64,000 nt of DNA from Sipunculus nudus (GCA_026874595.1 CM049309.1:24681033-24745032), one strand, 5' to 3'; counted from the first letter of the stretch, positions 45,885 through 56,276 are shown. The notes: generated from the letters alone by a model not told the origin. A program made the numbers and translations.

Positions 45885-46919
45885 ATGTGTATTTCAGATG
45901 TCACGGGTGCTCTGTACGCAGAAGCCTGTCAGCTTGTCAAGAATGTTCTCAGGGTAAACAGCAGAAAAACATATACTTCAGCACAGAGACAGTACATTAA
46001 GTTTTGTGATCAATATGACTTTAAACCGTTACAAGCTAATGAGGATATATTATTGATGTTTGTAACATACCTGCACCGTAGGAGTCTCAAACATTCTAGC
46101 ATATTAGTTTATCTTTCAGCAGTGAGATCCTTGCATATCGAAGAAGCATATGGCGACCCGCTCGTAGGCAAATTCCGCTTAAAGCGGGCATTGTCAGGTC
46201 TTAAATATGAGTCGGGGCCGCCAAAGCAGAAACTCCCCATAACTTATTCTATGCTGCTTCAGCTAAGAGAAAAGATAGGGGTGTCATATGATTCGTATTT
46301 GTGTTGGACAGCCATGACACTGGCTTATTTTGCATGTCTGAGAGCGGCGGAATTTTGTGTCCCATCGCAGTCCTCGTTTGATAGGGCTAACCATTTAACA
46401 GTTGGAGATGTACATTTGCTTCAGAATGAGCAGGGCATATATTATCTGACTCTAAAATTGAAGGGGTCAAAAACTGACAAAGCTAGATGTGGCTACGTAA
46501 TCAACATCGGCTGCTCTCAGACAAGCATCTGTGCCGTGTGTTCTATGCGGCAGTACATGAATCAACGAGGGTTACTATATGGTGCGAACAAGTATGAACC
46601 GTTGTTTAAATTCGAGAATAGATGCATTCTTACAAAGTCTCTTTTTGTTAACCATGTTCGGCTGATATTAGCATTAGCAGGATTTCAAAATGACCAATAT
46701 AGTGGTCACTCTTTCCGTAGAGGTGGTGCCACCGATGCAGCAGCGGCAGGTATGCTGGATTGGGGGATCAAGCTGCTAGGCAGATGGTCGAGTAATGCAT
46801 ATGAACGATATATACAAGCTCCTGTCAGTGTTGTAACTGGTTTTGCGAGACGGATGGCTTTACAACGCAGATTAAGCTCGGCACCGTTCAGAGGTTGCTA
46901 TTTGAATTTCTTCAAATAG
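45885..46919 (+). CDS. Tyrosine recombinase (integrase) of the Ngaro-type element
   Basis: An intact ORF of 344 residues. This enzyme would integrate the circular DNA copy by tyrosine-recombinase chemistry. The N-terminal helical DNA-binding part is about residues 10-110 and the catalytic part about 115-320. Visible catalytic residues are Arg153 (CLRAAEF), a lysine near 196 (KGSKTDK), His275 and Arg278 (HSFRRGG), Trp301 (GRWSS) and the nucleophile Tyr309 (YERYI). The ORF opens just after a TTTCAG at 45892-45897, so the natural protein may start by splicing from the RNase H region rather than at the first Met. All catalytic residues are kept, so it could act in trans if expressed. Confidence 0.9.
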   Translation: MCISDVTGALYAEACQLVKNVLRVNSRKTYTSAQRQYIKFCDQYDFKPLQANEDILLMFVTYLHRRSLKHSSILVYLSAVRSLHIEEAYGDPLVGKFRLKRALSGLKYESGPPKQKLPITYSMLLQLREKIGVSYDSYLCWTAMTLAYFACLRAAEFCVPSQSSFDRANHLTVGDVHLLQNEQGIYYLTLKLKGSKTDKARCGYVINIGCSQTSICAVCSMRQYMNQRGLLYGANKYEPLFKFENRCILTKSLFVNHVRLILALAGFQNDQYSGHSFRRGGATDAAAAGMLDWGIKLLGRWSSNAYERYIQAPVSVVTGFARRMALQRRLSSAPFRGCYLNFFK

Positions 46920-46971
46920 CCCTTTAATTAAATTGGGCCATAAAGTTGGCGCTCATTCAAGCGGCCAACAG

Positions 46972-47077
46972 TGGGCCTTTATTATTTGGCCCAATTGTAT
47001 GTTGGGTTGAAAATTAAAGGATCATATTATGGCCCACACCGCTTTCTATGTTTTCTTTGTTAAATAGGAGCGTTAAA
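46972..47077 (+). repeat. B1 repeat of the Ngaro-type element
   Basis: 106 bp, starting with the small inverted motif TGGGCC...GGCCCA and ending GCGTTAAA. It pairs with B2 at 47413. Confidence 0.9.
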
Positions 47078-47412
47078 TGTAAATTAAAGAAGTTAATTAT
47101 TGTTAACGCCTAAAGTTGAATCTTGCAGACCTGGCAACCCGTATCTATTCAGGTGGAGCCGTCCCCCTTAAACCCGCTTAGTTATACACGGGGCCGGGGA
47201 ACTCACGCTTCAGTAATCACTGTTCACACCCCAGCCAGTCAGTTGCACGTTGTGTTTTGTCGGTGTCCCGCCCACCCACTGTGCATTTATTGCGATATGT
47301 GTCTGTATTTCTTCTGGTCGGTTTACTTCACGTATTTCGGTGTACGTATTTGCGTTGTTTTGCTATGTGTTGCTTGTTTCCTGTATTTATGTTACCTCGT
47401 GCAACGATGTGA
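47078..47412 (+). repeat. A2 repeat of the Ngaro-type element
   Basis: The first 188 bp match A1. The remainder (47266-47412) probably belongs to the full A repeat and was lost from A1 in the internal deletion. It joins B1 with no spacer. Confidence 0.85.
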
Positions 47413-47518
47413 TGGGCCTTTATTATTTGGCCCAATGGTATGTTGGGTTGAAAATTAAAGGATCATATTATGGCCCACACCGCTTTCCATGTTTTCTTTG
47501 TTAAATAGGAGCGTTAAA
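47413..47518 (+). repeat. B2 repeat of the Ngaro-type element
   Basis: 106 bp matching B1 almost throughout; ends GCGTTAAA, after which flanking DNA begins. Confidence 0.9.
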
Positions 47519-47699
47519 CTAAACTTGAATGAAAGAGGTTAATAACTAGAATATGGACAGTCGACAAGCGACAACATGTATCCGCCGAATGACATAGACA
47601 TGGATAATGTTAGGCATGGAATCTCTCCTAACATGACAGCCCTCCAGATGTGTGGCATCAGAGATGCCCAAGTAACCAAAGATACACGGAGGGACGAAA

Positions 47700-47702
<3 letters not shown>

Positions 47703-47763
<61 letters not shown>
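47703..47763. repeat. (AT)n microsatellite, left part
   Basis: About 30 AT dinucleotides ending exactly where the LTR-like sequence begins. Confidence 0.95.
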
Positions 47764-47769
<6 letters not shown>

Positions 47770-48562
47770 GGACCCCTTGATATTGCAAGAATGTTCGTCT
47801 TTTGTGTGGACGCCGTGGTGTTGTGAACCTCTGCAGCCGCATCCGTACGTAGGATCGCCCCGTATACTGTTTACAACGTCATCACATCCGCTGGATAATC
47901 AACTGCTATTTTTGTCACTGGCACGGGACTCGACCTATTGACAACCAACTTATTTTTGTCCCTGGCACGGGACTCGCTCTATTTTGGACACACTCGTCAG
48001 AACAATTTTAACTATTGAGGAAAGTCGCTGACTCGCTGCCTCATTGAAATACTCATTGAAAAAACCACTGTGTCGATGTTACCGCCTTCCACAAGTTATA
48101 TAAGAGGACTTGTCACCGCACTTCAGCGAGGACTCGATTATGAGCTTTTAACTTTAACCGTGTAACCCCGGGGAAACGGAGATAAGGTATTTGTGGGTCG
48201 TCCTCCCCAGCAAGAACCCATCATGAATTTTTATTCGTGGAAAGGAAGGACCTTTAGCCTATTTCTTCGCGCCTTATGCTGAACTTTTCGTTATCTCATT
48301 GTGTTACTATGGACCGGCAGTGAATCTTCAGTTGGATTTTTGGACTTCAGTTAAGTATTCATTCAGTTGCAACCATTTCCAGAGACTGTTTAGGATTTAT
48401 TATGTATTATTTCTTTGATTATCTGTTATTTTAAATATTGTATATAGGTTAATAGAGCACCATTTTTGCACTTAAACCCTTGTTGCGTTTATCTGAGAAA
48501 ATGTGTGTGAGGTTTTGCGTTATGGTTCGGCCAGTCAGATTTGCCGTGTAAAAGAGAACCGA

Positions 48563-48566
<4 letters not shown>
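47764..48566 (+). mobile_element. Probable solo LTR, 803 bp
   Basis: Starts TGTTGTGG and ends CCGAAACA, giving the canonical TG...CA with a 4-bp inverted TGTT/AACA. Both sides are AT dinucleotides, so a short target duplication is possible but cannot be sized. A TATA box (TATATAAG) is at 48097-48104. A 5' part holds a near-tandem duplication of TTTTTGTCNCTGGCACGGGA (47908 and 47952). No internal retroviral-type coding region is next to it, hence a solo LTR left by recombination. Gypsy or BEL/Pao origin cannot be decided. The orientation is set by the TATA box. Confidence 0.6.

Positions 48567-48626
<60 letters not shown>
48567..48626. repeat. (AT)n microsatellite, right part
   Basis: About 30 AT dinucleotides beginning immediately after the LTR-like sequence. 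Confidence 0.95.
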
Positions 48627-48629
<3 letters not shown>

Positions 48630-49300
48630 GAACCAGCAGTCATGAGTGCAAGGTAATTAATGCCATCCTTGATCTATGGGTATGTAAAATTTCAGGCCGA
48701 TACATTCACGTCAAACCACTCCTGAAATAAATGCATTTCTGTATTTTACAAATACATGATTGTAGGTTGCGCCCCTAATCTTGTGTATGAGAACGCTATC
48801 CAAGATTAATAGACATGCAAACTGTCAAGCCGTTACATTGAATGATTCATGAGAAATGGGCATCAATGTATGAAAATGGGATGGTAGGTGGCGCCACATG
48901 TCTGTACTCGAAAAATCTATCCAAGACGGATAAAAATGCAAAATCTGATACGTCTGTCAGCTCTTAAGTTATATGAATTTTTCATCAAAACAGATTTATG
49001 GATGATACGCGAAAACAATTGTAGGCTGGTGCATGAGATTAAGGTATCAAAGATCTTTGGAAATGCACATTTTCAGGTGGATACATCAAACCAATCCTGA
49101 GATAAATGCCTTAATGTATTCGACAGAGATGACTGTAGGTGGCGCAACAAGTCTTGTGTACAAGAAATCTATTGAAGATAGATCAACATGTACAATTGCA
49201 AACCGAAACGCCAAACCACTGCTGGGATGTGTCATTTTTCGACCAAAACAGATTCATGAATGACTGTTACGCAAAATTATTGTCCGCCAAGCAGACTCGA

Positions 49301-50900
49301 CAAAGGTCACATGCTGGATAAACATTTGGCCCCACCACCTAAATTAGGATCGAATACGGATAATAAACATTTACTTCTGACCTTGCCATTGAAGATTCAA
49401 GTTCCCGTTGCATATATAGAGAAAATGGGTAAAATAAAAATAAAAATAAAAACGCAAAACCACCATAAAAGGTCCTGTTGCAGCACTTGCGCCATTTCGG
49501 CCCTCTGACATAAGAGAGTTTACGACCAGCGCACTGGCTGCCAGAGACTGCATTTACATCCTCCAACGAGGAACGTAAATATTTTCGTCATTTTTGACAA
49601 CACCTAATGGCCTACAATTACGCTGTCACTTGACATAAACATGATCAATCGTTAGTATTTTATAACATTTTCTAACAACACCTGCCATGAGTGAGAAAAA
49701 TTCCGTTTAACTCAGCATATTGGTAAATCCCTCTGCATGTTTGTTGAATTTCTTAATACAGGCTTGGCTCGCACAGGTTACTGGACAAGAGAAAAGTTTT
49801 ACGCGGTACAGGAAATGGCTCGTTACCATAGAAACTTTTTTAAAGTTTAGCTGTTAGTTCACATGTATTCTGTTGGGTTATTTCATTATTCGTAGCCTAA
49901 TAATAAGATTATGGGCTGTTCGCCACGATATCAAAGCACTAAGATGGATGACCACTGCAATGCATTCTCCGTACGAGTTGTATCCAGACTATGTTAGGCT
50001 ACCATCCCAATATAAATGTCTACTGAGTTGTGTGTTCCCGGCTGTTTCAGCTTCACTAACACGTACGTTAAGATCATGAGCGGTTTTTCTTATTCTTATC
50101 ACAGTATAGATCGCCTGCCGTTCGCCTGATATTAACTTTTGTGACATACACTTGCTTGACAATCACACCGGCGCCGGATCAGCACTGCAACCGGTAACCC
50201 AAAAGGTTTATTAAGGCAGACCTGCCACTGGCTGTTTTTTTTTTTTTGGGGGGGGGGGGGGGTATTTCTCTATTGATTACGTTTGCACCCTCAAATCTAT
50301 ATGTTAATTCAACCAGCCAAGCCATATTCACCATTTGTCACAAAGAAGCCAGCTGCTGATTTCGAAGGTGGCGCATGCTCGCATTGCCGATGCTCTGGTA
50401 CTGCAAAGTACAGGAACACAGTACACCATACCGAGATCACTGCTGTGAATGTGCGGAGAATAAACGAGAAATCGATCAGGAAGGATCGGGATGTGCCCCT
50501 GCGATGATCGTGAACATCATAATACAATAGTCCGCATTTCAAACAGACAAAACCAACGGACCTGTTTAAGACCAACACAATATCAAGATCATGAGCACCT
50601 ACGCGAAATGAAAAACAAAACCGGATCCCTGCTGCAAAGTCTGTGGGTGCTCCTAGCTACTCATCCTCTGCAGTTGCGATCTCCTGCCTTTTGGATGGTC
50701 GGTGGTGTAAAAGGCTCCCTTTCCTATTAGCTATTTCGGCAATCGTGAATTAGTGTTTACTGCGACCAAGTCGAGAGACAGTCTGTACATACACCCACGG
50801 AAACTAACCGACGGACACCGCTTGAAAAACATACAAAAATGACAAAGTCACAGCAGGTTCAAGGCGGTTACCAAGGTCACCATTATTAAGCATAAAAGAC
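49301..50900. other. No gene recognised; poly-G near 50247
   Basis: The stretch 50340-50510 is GC-richer and has small overlapping ORFs on both strands (74 residues at 50283 plus; 89 residues at 50578 minus, the latter with one hydrophobic segment). Neither matches a family I know. Confidence 0.4.
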
Positions 50901-50905
50901 CAAAA

Positions 50906-51470
50906 ATGAAAAACAAACCCAAGCCTACACAGGATACAGCTAGAGTTCCCGCTAGTGGTAAATGGGATACCACTCACTATGATACTCAGGATCTTCTACA
51001 ACTTCTACAAGAAAACTAGTCATTCAAGGCAGTAATTCGGTTACGGAGCGCTGCAAACCAAGTACCAATTCATAGTGTCAAACTTATTATGACGAACAAG
51101 ACCGAGGTAGAAAGAGCCCTGAAGGAAGGTATCACAATTGGATACAAGACTCACAGAACCGAGGAATACCAGACAACTTGTACATTTATTCTGCGGACGC
51201 TGTTTGGGATGGGGCCACCACAGCAGAGAATATAACTACAACCCCAGATGTGGTAGATGTGGCCACCCTGAGCACCAAACCAAGCACTGCCCTTCAGACA
51301 CGAAAAACATCGGAAATTGTGAGGAACATGCAAGTTCTTACAGAGGATACTCCTTCTACAGGAAATATAGAAGCCAAGCACGAGTTCAAACACAACCCCC
51401 ACCGCACTTCAGACAACAGAACAAGAACGGATGGATACAACTATTCCTATAGATACACTTCCAAAATCAG
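50906..51470 (+). pseudogene. Decayed LINE ORF1 with zinc knuckles (Jockey/CR1-like)
   Basis: Reading from ATG at 50906, one frame gives a Lys/Pro-rich start, a TAG at 51017-51019, then an RRM-like nucleic-acid-binding segment containing VERALKEGITIGYKTHRTEE. A frameshift near 51170 moves to the frame with CGRCLGWGHHSREY, CGRCGHPEHQTKHC and HASSYRGYSFYRKY. These are the three CCHC knuckles typical of ORF1 in Jockey-superfamily and CR1-like non-LTR elements. The last Cys of knuckle 1 and a Cys in knuckle 3 are now Tyr. ORF1 proteins bind the element RNA. No ORF2 (endonuclease/RT) is visible downstream. Confidence 0.6.
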
Positions 51471-52324
51471 CAGAATTACGAGATTAAACTACTCTGACCC
51501 TGAACAAACCCACCACAGCGGAAAAAACGACCCATATTACCTCAGACGCCAATACGGACACCATACAAATGCCTTCAAATACGCACTAAGATTATATGAT
51601 AGCCGCAGCAGGCCTATGCCGGGACTGGGGAGAAGTAAATAGAAGCATGCTGACTATATTGATACTGCAGTCACAGCAAATAATATGTCACGTCCAAATC
51701 CATCCGGAGGACTTTGAGGAAAACATCACGAGTTCAACACCAGCCTACAAAGCGTGACTTCAAGATTAGGATGAAGACACTACAGAAGAAAAATTGTCGC
51801 AGTATAGGTAACATATTAATATAACACGGACTATTCCAGAAGCTGAAAATGCAACTGATGAGGAAGAAGAAAATACAGAATGAAACAAGTACTGGCAGTC
51901 TAGATAGAAAATAAACACAAGCCAGTTCCAGGACACAGTGTCCACAATACAGCACATTCACGACCACAGCCATGAAACTAAGAGGTCCACTGCGAGTAAG
52001 GATCTAAAACGACAATAGAAGCGTTCCGGTTGAGCTACCACAGCAATAATAGAACCAAACCGCAAACCAAAGCCAGGGATCAAAACAAGTCGACCCCTGC
52101 AGGTAAGATCAACAAAGGCAGACAACCGACAAAAGGCCAATTTCGTCTATCACTCCTGCGAACCATCAACATTCTTTTATTTTTATTTTTTTATTGATTA
52201 AGAAGCGTCCTGGAATGGAAGTTTCGACTTTCCGGGATCCGTGGCAGCTTGATGGGCGTAATACTTGATTTTTAACTTGGCTCATTTCGGACCTGGCTCC
52301 CAACCTAATTGTTACGCTCTTTAC

Positions 52325-52370
52325 ACAGCGCTTTACCTATAGGGCTACTACCTATATCGTAAGGCGCTGT
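52325..52370. repeat. Imperfect hairpin, 46 bp
   Basis: ACAGCGC...TTACCTATAG on the left pairs with CTATATCGTAA...GCGCTGT on the right, with a few mismatches. Function unknown. Confidence 0.6.
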
Positions 52371-52399
52371 TTGTTATGACCTCGTATCCTGAATTGCAA

Positions 52400-53090
52400 C
52401 ACCAGAGGGGAGCACTGTATTTTTGTCCAATCAGATGAGACCTTGTGCTGGAAGACAAAGCCAAGCAAGGAATACACAGAGCCAATCATATTAACTTCTT
52501 TTTGAGTGACAGCTCATCCCCAAGCGTAACCGTCTGAACAGGCCACAGGCTCAGAGAGAATTGCCCCTGACGTGGTTTGCTTAGGGCCTTGGGCACATAG
52601 GATACTCGGCCGGTGAGCTGTAATTCAAACGAAACGTAACAACAAAGGCTGCGTGCACACCTCGTTTGCTGGTTTCAGTTCTGCAGACAACAGATACATG
52701 GCTACGCTAACACAGTCATAATGTCATAATCGAATCGGTCGATGATGCGAGAATGCAGAGGGAGCAATTTAAATTCGACCGGAAACTCAATAAGCGGCGC
52801 TTGAAGCGCAGCAATGGGCGGAGCCAGGATGCCTGTCGAGTGTTTGTTTATTGGCATCTGATTGGCTGCTTGTCACATCATACGCACGTTTATTTCAGTG
52901 GAAAACGAACCGCCATCTGGTGTCTAAATATATCATAAACGGTCAAAGCTGGCAGCGTGAAAATCGGTTGCTTCTTTAGAAGCGCAAGATTTCCGCTGCC
53001 TCGGGAGCGTACCTAATTGTTGTCTTGGCCCCTTTGCTTTTGATTGCTTGTCTTTTATGCCCATTTACGAACATTATATAAAGGTCTCAT
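52400..53090. promoter_or_regulatory. Promoter-like CpG-rich stretch
   Basis: CCAAT boxes at 52427 (CCAATCAG) and 52482, inverted CCAAT (ATTGG) at 52850 and 52861, a GC box (GGGCGG) at 52816-52821, and a TATA box TATATAAAGG at 53075-53084. CpG density is visibly higher than in the rest of the window. If real, the TATA box points to transcription rightward. No convincing gene follows directly. Confidence 0.35.
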
Positions 53091-53914
53091 AGAGTGCCGA
53101 AAATGCCGTATATATGCCTCAAATTTTAATGTGGACATGCGGCGAACCAAGGCATCGGATTCCTGAAAGTGAGCATCGCTGTGACTGCTGCTGCAGGATT
53201 ATGGCTGGCGGTACGGGCATTCTCACACCATGTCCAAGAAGCAGCCAGGTATAATTAACCGGATCATATCTAAAACCATGCGCTCTGCAGGCATAAAGGC
53301 ATAAAGCGATGATGACGATGATTATTGAGATGTTGTACACAGGGAAGTTGTCCTGTACCATATGACTGAGACGGGCCACGCGACTCAGTCATGCACGCTA
53401 CATAAGGGAAAGTATCTGCAGCGCGACCCCCAATCAGAGTCGCGCATAATGAAAGGAAAATCCCAAAAAAAATTCTGAATCGTTCAGACATGATAATTTA
53501 CTGCGATGGAAAGACAAAATTGTAAATGACATTTTGGTGGTTAAATAACATCTTCACATAATTTATGATAATTACCTAGAATACTAGACGTGTCTAGCGT
53601 ATTATCTTGTCACGTATAGTGCTAATTAAATTCCCAAATACACGGGTCCTCCCTTCATGTGTATACAATGATGGAGGATTCGAGGATTTAAGGGATTTTC
53701 GAAGTTCACACTCCAGTAGTGTGTTTTATGATATTTATTTAAGCCATATTTGACCTTTTTTGTGTATTATGTGCACCAGATAAGACTTGTTTTCGGTCAT
53801 TCCGCTCCAAGTTTGAGCGGGCGCCTGCAGATACATTACCGGTTCACTCGTCCACGACGTTGTATGGATTTAACTTGTGTAAGGAATGTCAACTCGTGAC
53901 CACGACAAACAGGG

Positions 53915-54119
53915 AAGTAGCCGTCCCTTCTGACACCGACTTCCAGCCACAACTGCCAAGTGCAGTCGCTAGATGACCTCGAACACTTCAAGCGGGAAAA
54001 GGTCCACATTTATCAGCGGGAGCTGTCAGTGCTCAAAAATTTTCATGCAGATGTACCGCGAACAGATACAGACCCCTTGGGAGGCCGGTCTGTGCTTCCG
54101 CCGGGGACATTCATCGATT
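53915..54119 (+). CDS. Possible terminal coding exon of an unrecognised gene
   Basis: A frame ending at the TAG at 54117-54119 encodes SLDDLEHFKREKVHIYQREL followed by a Pro/Gly-rich end (GGRSVLPPGTFID). The charged, helix-like stretch and GC-rich sequence look coding, and possible acceptors (CCAG, TGCAG) precede it at about 53946 and 53964. The longer ORF in the next frame (53973, 108 residues) is probably a shadow. Neither was recognised. Low certainty. Confidence 0.25.
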
Positions 54120-54559
54120 AGACCAAAAGGAAACATGCAATTTATTTATAATGTTCAACAGGGGGTAAATTACAAAAGAAGAAAAAGCACAAAAAGGTCT
54201 TTTATAAGTCCAATCGAGCGCTGTTTTTACATTCTTATAAATCGTCATCTCTGCAAATCTGTCAGCCCCTTTAAATTGTTTGCGTCGACAGAAGCTTAAA
54301 TACATCCCAATTTATTCCTTTCTTCGACACCGCTCTCTTATTTCTTTGCCTTGACGCATGCCCGAGACACCTTAATTTGGCCCTGCATCAGACCCTATTT
54401 TCACACTTTTAATTACAAAGAGTTATACCATTAATATACAACTAGGCGACGTAGGCGTCTTAATGTCATTATTAAACCCTAAAATGTGTCGATGAGTATT
54501 TGGTTCTTTTATTTAATCACTTTCGAATAATTAAAAAAGCTTATTTAAGAGCATCATAT

Positions 54560-55175
54560 AAGTTGAACATATGAAAATTAAATCAACAGTGCTTACAGGA
54601 AAAAAAGTGTCATGGTCAAAATAGGACAACATTTATGGCAGGGATTTTACATTAAAGCTAATAACTTTCAAGTCAAATGTTTAAATATACTTACTTTATA
54701 TCTGGTGCTCACTAAAAAATATAATCGAATGTAATTATATTTCGGGGAAAACGCTCCAGTATAACATATTAAGTGAGTATATATCTTTCCTGTTGATCTG
54801 ATAAAGTACATTAGGTTCCATTGTGTAACTTCTACAGTTTACCAAATAATGACCTGCTTCCACGCATGTATGTATACAGAACACACCGTATAACCTTTAT
54901 GGAGACCAGGAAGGGTACGAAAAGGGGGTCTTGATAATGGACCCCTTTGATGTGTAACAAATTGGTTTTCAATGAAAAGCGCAGGTATTGCTTAATTTCT
55001 CGTAAGAAGGTCACATTGACCTAATTTTAAGTAAGGCATCAGTTTTTGTCCCTAGCTAACTTTATACTAAATTTCAGGTCTAAAACTATAACGGTTTTGA
55101 TTTGTGCCCTGTCAATGGACGGACAAAGATTGATCGTTATAGCATCGTGCCTTACAGTCAGCTGTGTTTATAATA
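54560..55175 (+). mobile_element. Old family 1 3' fragment
   Basis: Matches the family 1 interior in order (AAATTAAATCAACAGTGCTT, 'gtgtcatggtcaaaat', 'ggacggacaaagatt') and ends in a decayed 'gccttacagtcagctgtg' instead of the hairpin. No 5' end. Confidence 0.6.
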
Positions 55176-55536
55176 TCAATATTAATCAGGTGATAATTTG
55201 CAGAATATGAATTCGCTTTAATGTTTCAAAGAAGGCAGACTACATATAAAAGTGTGGAATGTAGACGGGCCCGTCAGCAGCCAGTCAAGCCATGGAGGGG
55301 TGCACTATAGCTGTTTCGTTGGGGGTACTGTTATATTGTTGTATATGGGTTTCTCCTCCTGTCCCCTATGTATTTTAATGCTACACTACACCAACACAAT
55401 ACTGACAATATAAATATAAATATATATATATCACTTAAGTATGCTTAAGGTTAAAAATTTACTCAAAGTTTTGTGGTACATGTTCATACAGATAAATTAT
55501 TTTGAATCCGCAAATGCTGTTTACACTTTATTGGAA

Positions 55537-56276
55537 TCAACAGACTTTGTGTACTTGTGTAAGCGAAACAAAAGTATCAAATTGCTCACTGACGTGTGTG
55601 TATGTGTCTGAATTTCTGCAAGGGGTAAGGATTCTTGTCAATGTAGAAAAAGATGCCTCACAAGCGGCAGTACTGGCTAAGCTGTGACAGCAGCAGCAAA
55701 TAGAATTAATACACAAATGAAATACACTGCATATTGGATACGACATAGCACCAATATCTCCCAGGTCCATGAGGATATCATGATTGAAACATCATGATAT
55801 ATGTTCCTTTGCAACTGTACATTCTTCTCCGAGAAGAATCATATGGGATCCAACCAATGAATTTGCAAAAGTTTATGTTACCTCAAGGATGTCCTGCTCT
55901 GTGACCACAGTTTTAAAAGTGACTTCACAAGTTTCCAGTTTCCTTCGCGAAATCTTGCATCAATTTCCAGAATGCATCCAGCAATGAAGAGTGTTAGTAA
56001 TGAGGCATCTAAATTCCATGGAAGCCAGGTCTTCCAACTGAACAGCCTGAACCTTTTCGTTGCCTTTTTGAAGGAAACATATAACACCAAGGTCATGTGC
56101 ATCAAATTTCTCACGACAAATTCCTGTTTAGCAAATGCAGGAGCTTCCTTAATAAGTGTTATTGGTTGCAGTGGGTCAAGAGAATGATCATTTGTACTAG
56201 CTACCCCTCTTAACAGAAGGACAGGTTGTCCATCAGAAAGTGACCTGATAACACAGTCAGGAAATCTCTGTGACAT
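55537..56276 (-). pseudogene. Probable hAT transposase C-terminal fragment
   Basis: On the minus strand the peptide STAACEASFSTLTRILTPCR (within 55537-55770) matches the signature of the hAT dimerisation domain (STAxCExSFSxLxRIxTxxR). A longer ORF upstream on the same strand (55878-56276, 132 residues) may hold the preceding part but was not recognised. The two ORFs are in separate frames with stops between them, so the copy is dead. hAT transposases cut and paste DNA and this domain mediates multimerisation. Confidence 0.4.

Larger units (their letters stand above)
44689..47518 (+). mobile_element. Ngaro-type tyrosine-recombinase retrotransposon, internally deleted
   Basis: Split direct repeats in the order A1 (44689-44876), coding part, B1 (46972-47077), A2 (47078-47265 and probably on to about 47412), B2 (47413-47518). 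A1 and the first 188 bp of A2 differ at only a few bases, as do B1 and B2 (106 bp each). This arrangement plus RT-RNase H and tyrosine recombinase is typical of Ngaro/PAT-like DIRS-order elements, which replicate through an RNA and a circular DNA. The gag region and the first part of RT are missing, with A1 fused directly to the RT end. TTAAA sits at the left end, the B1/A2 junction and the right end. Confidence 0.88.
47549..49300 (+). mobile_element. Family 4-type element interrupted by an (AT)n tract and an LTR
   Basis: ACTAGAATATGGACAGTCGA with CAAGCGAC and TATCCGCCGAATGA matches the left end of the nested family 4 element at 27713. After the microsatellite and LTR, 48640-49270 carries four to five units of about 125 bp with the GTAGGTGGCGCCAC module (near 48763, 48888 and 49135). 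The right end is not clear. Confidence 0.5.

Noticed and set aside
47546-48643. ORFs with long IYIYIY stretches
   Set aside because: They are translations of (AT)n microsatellites.
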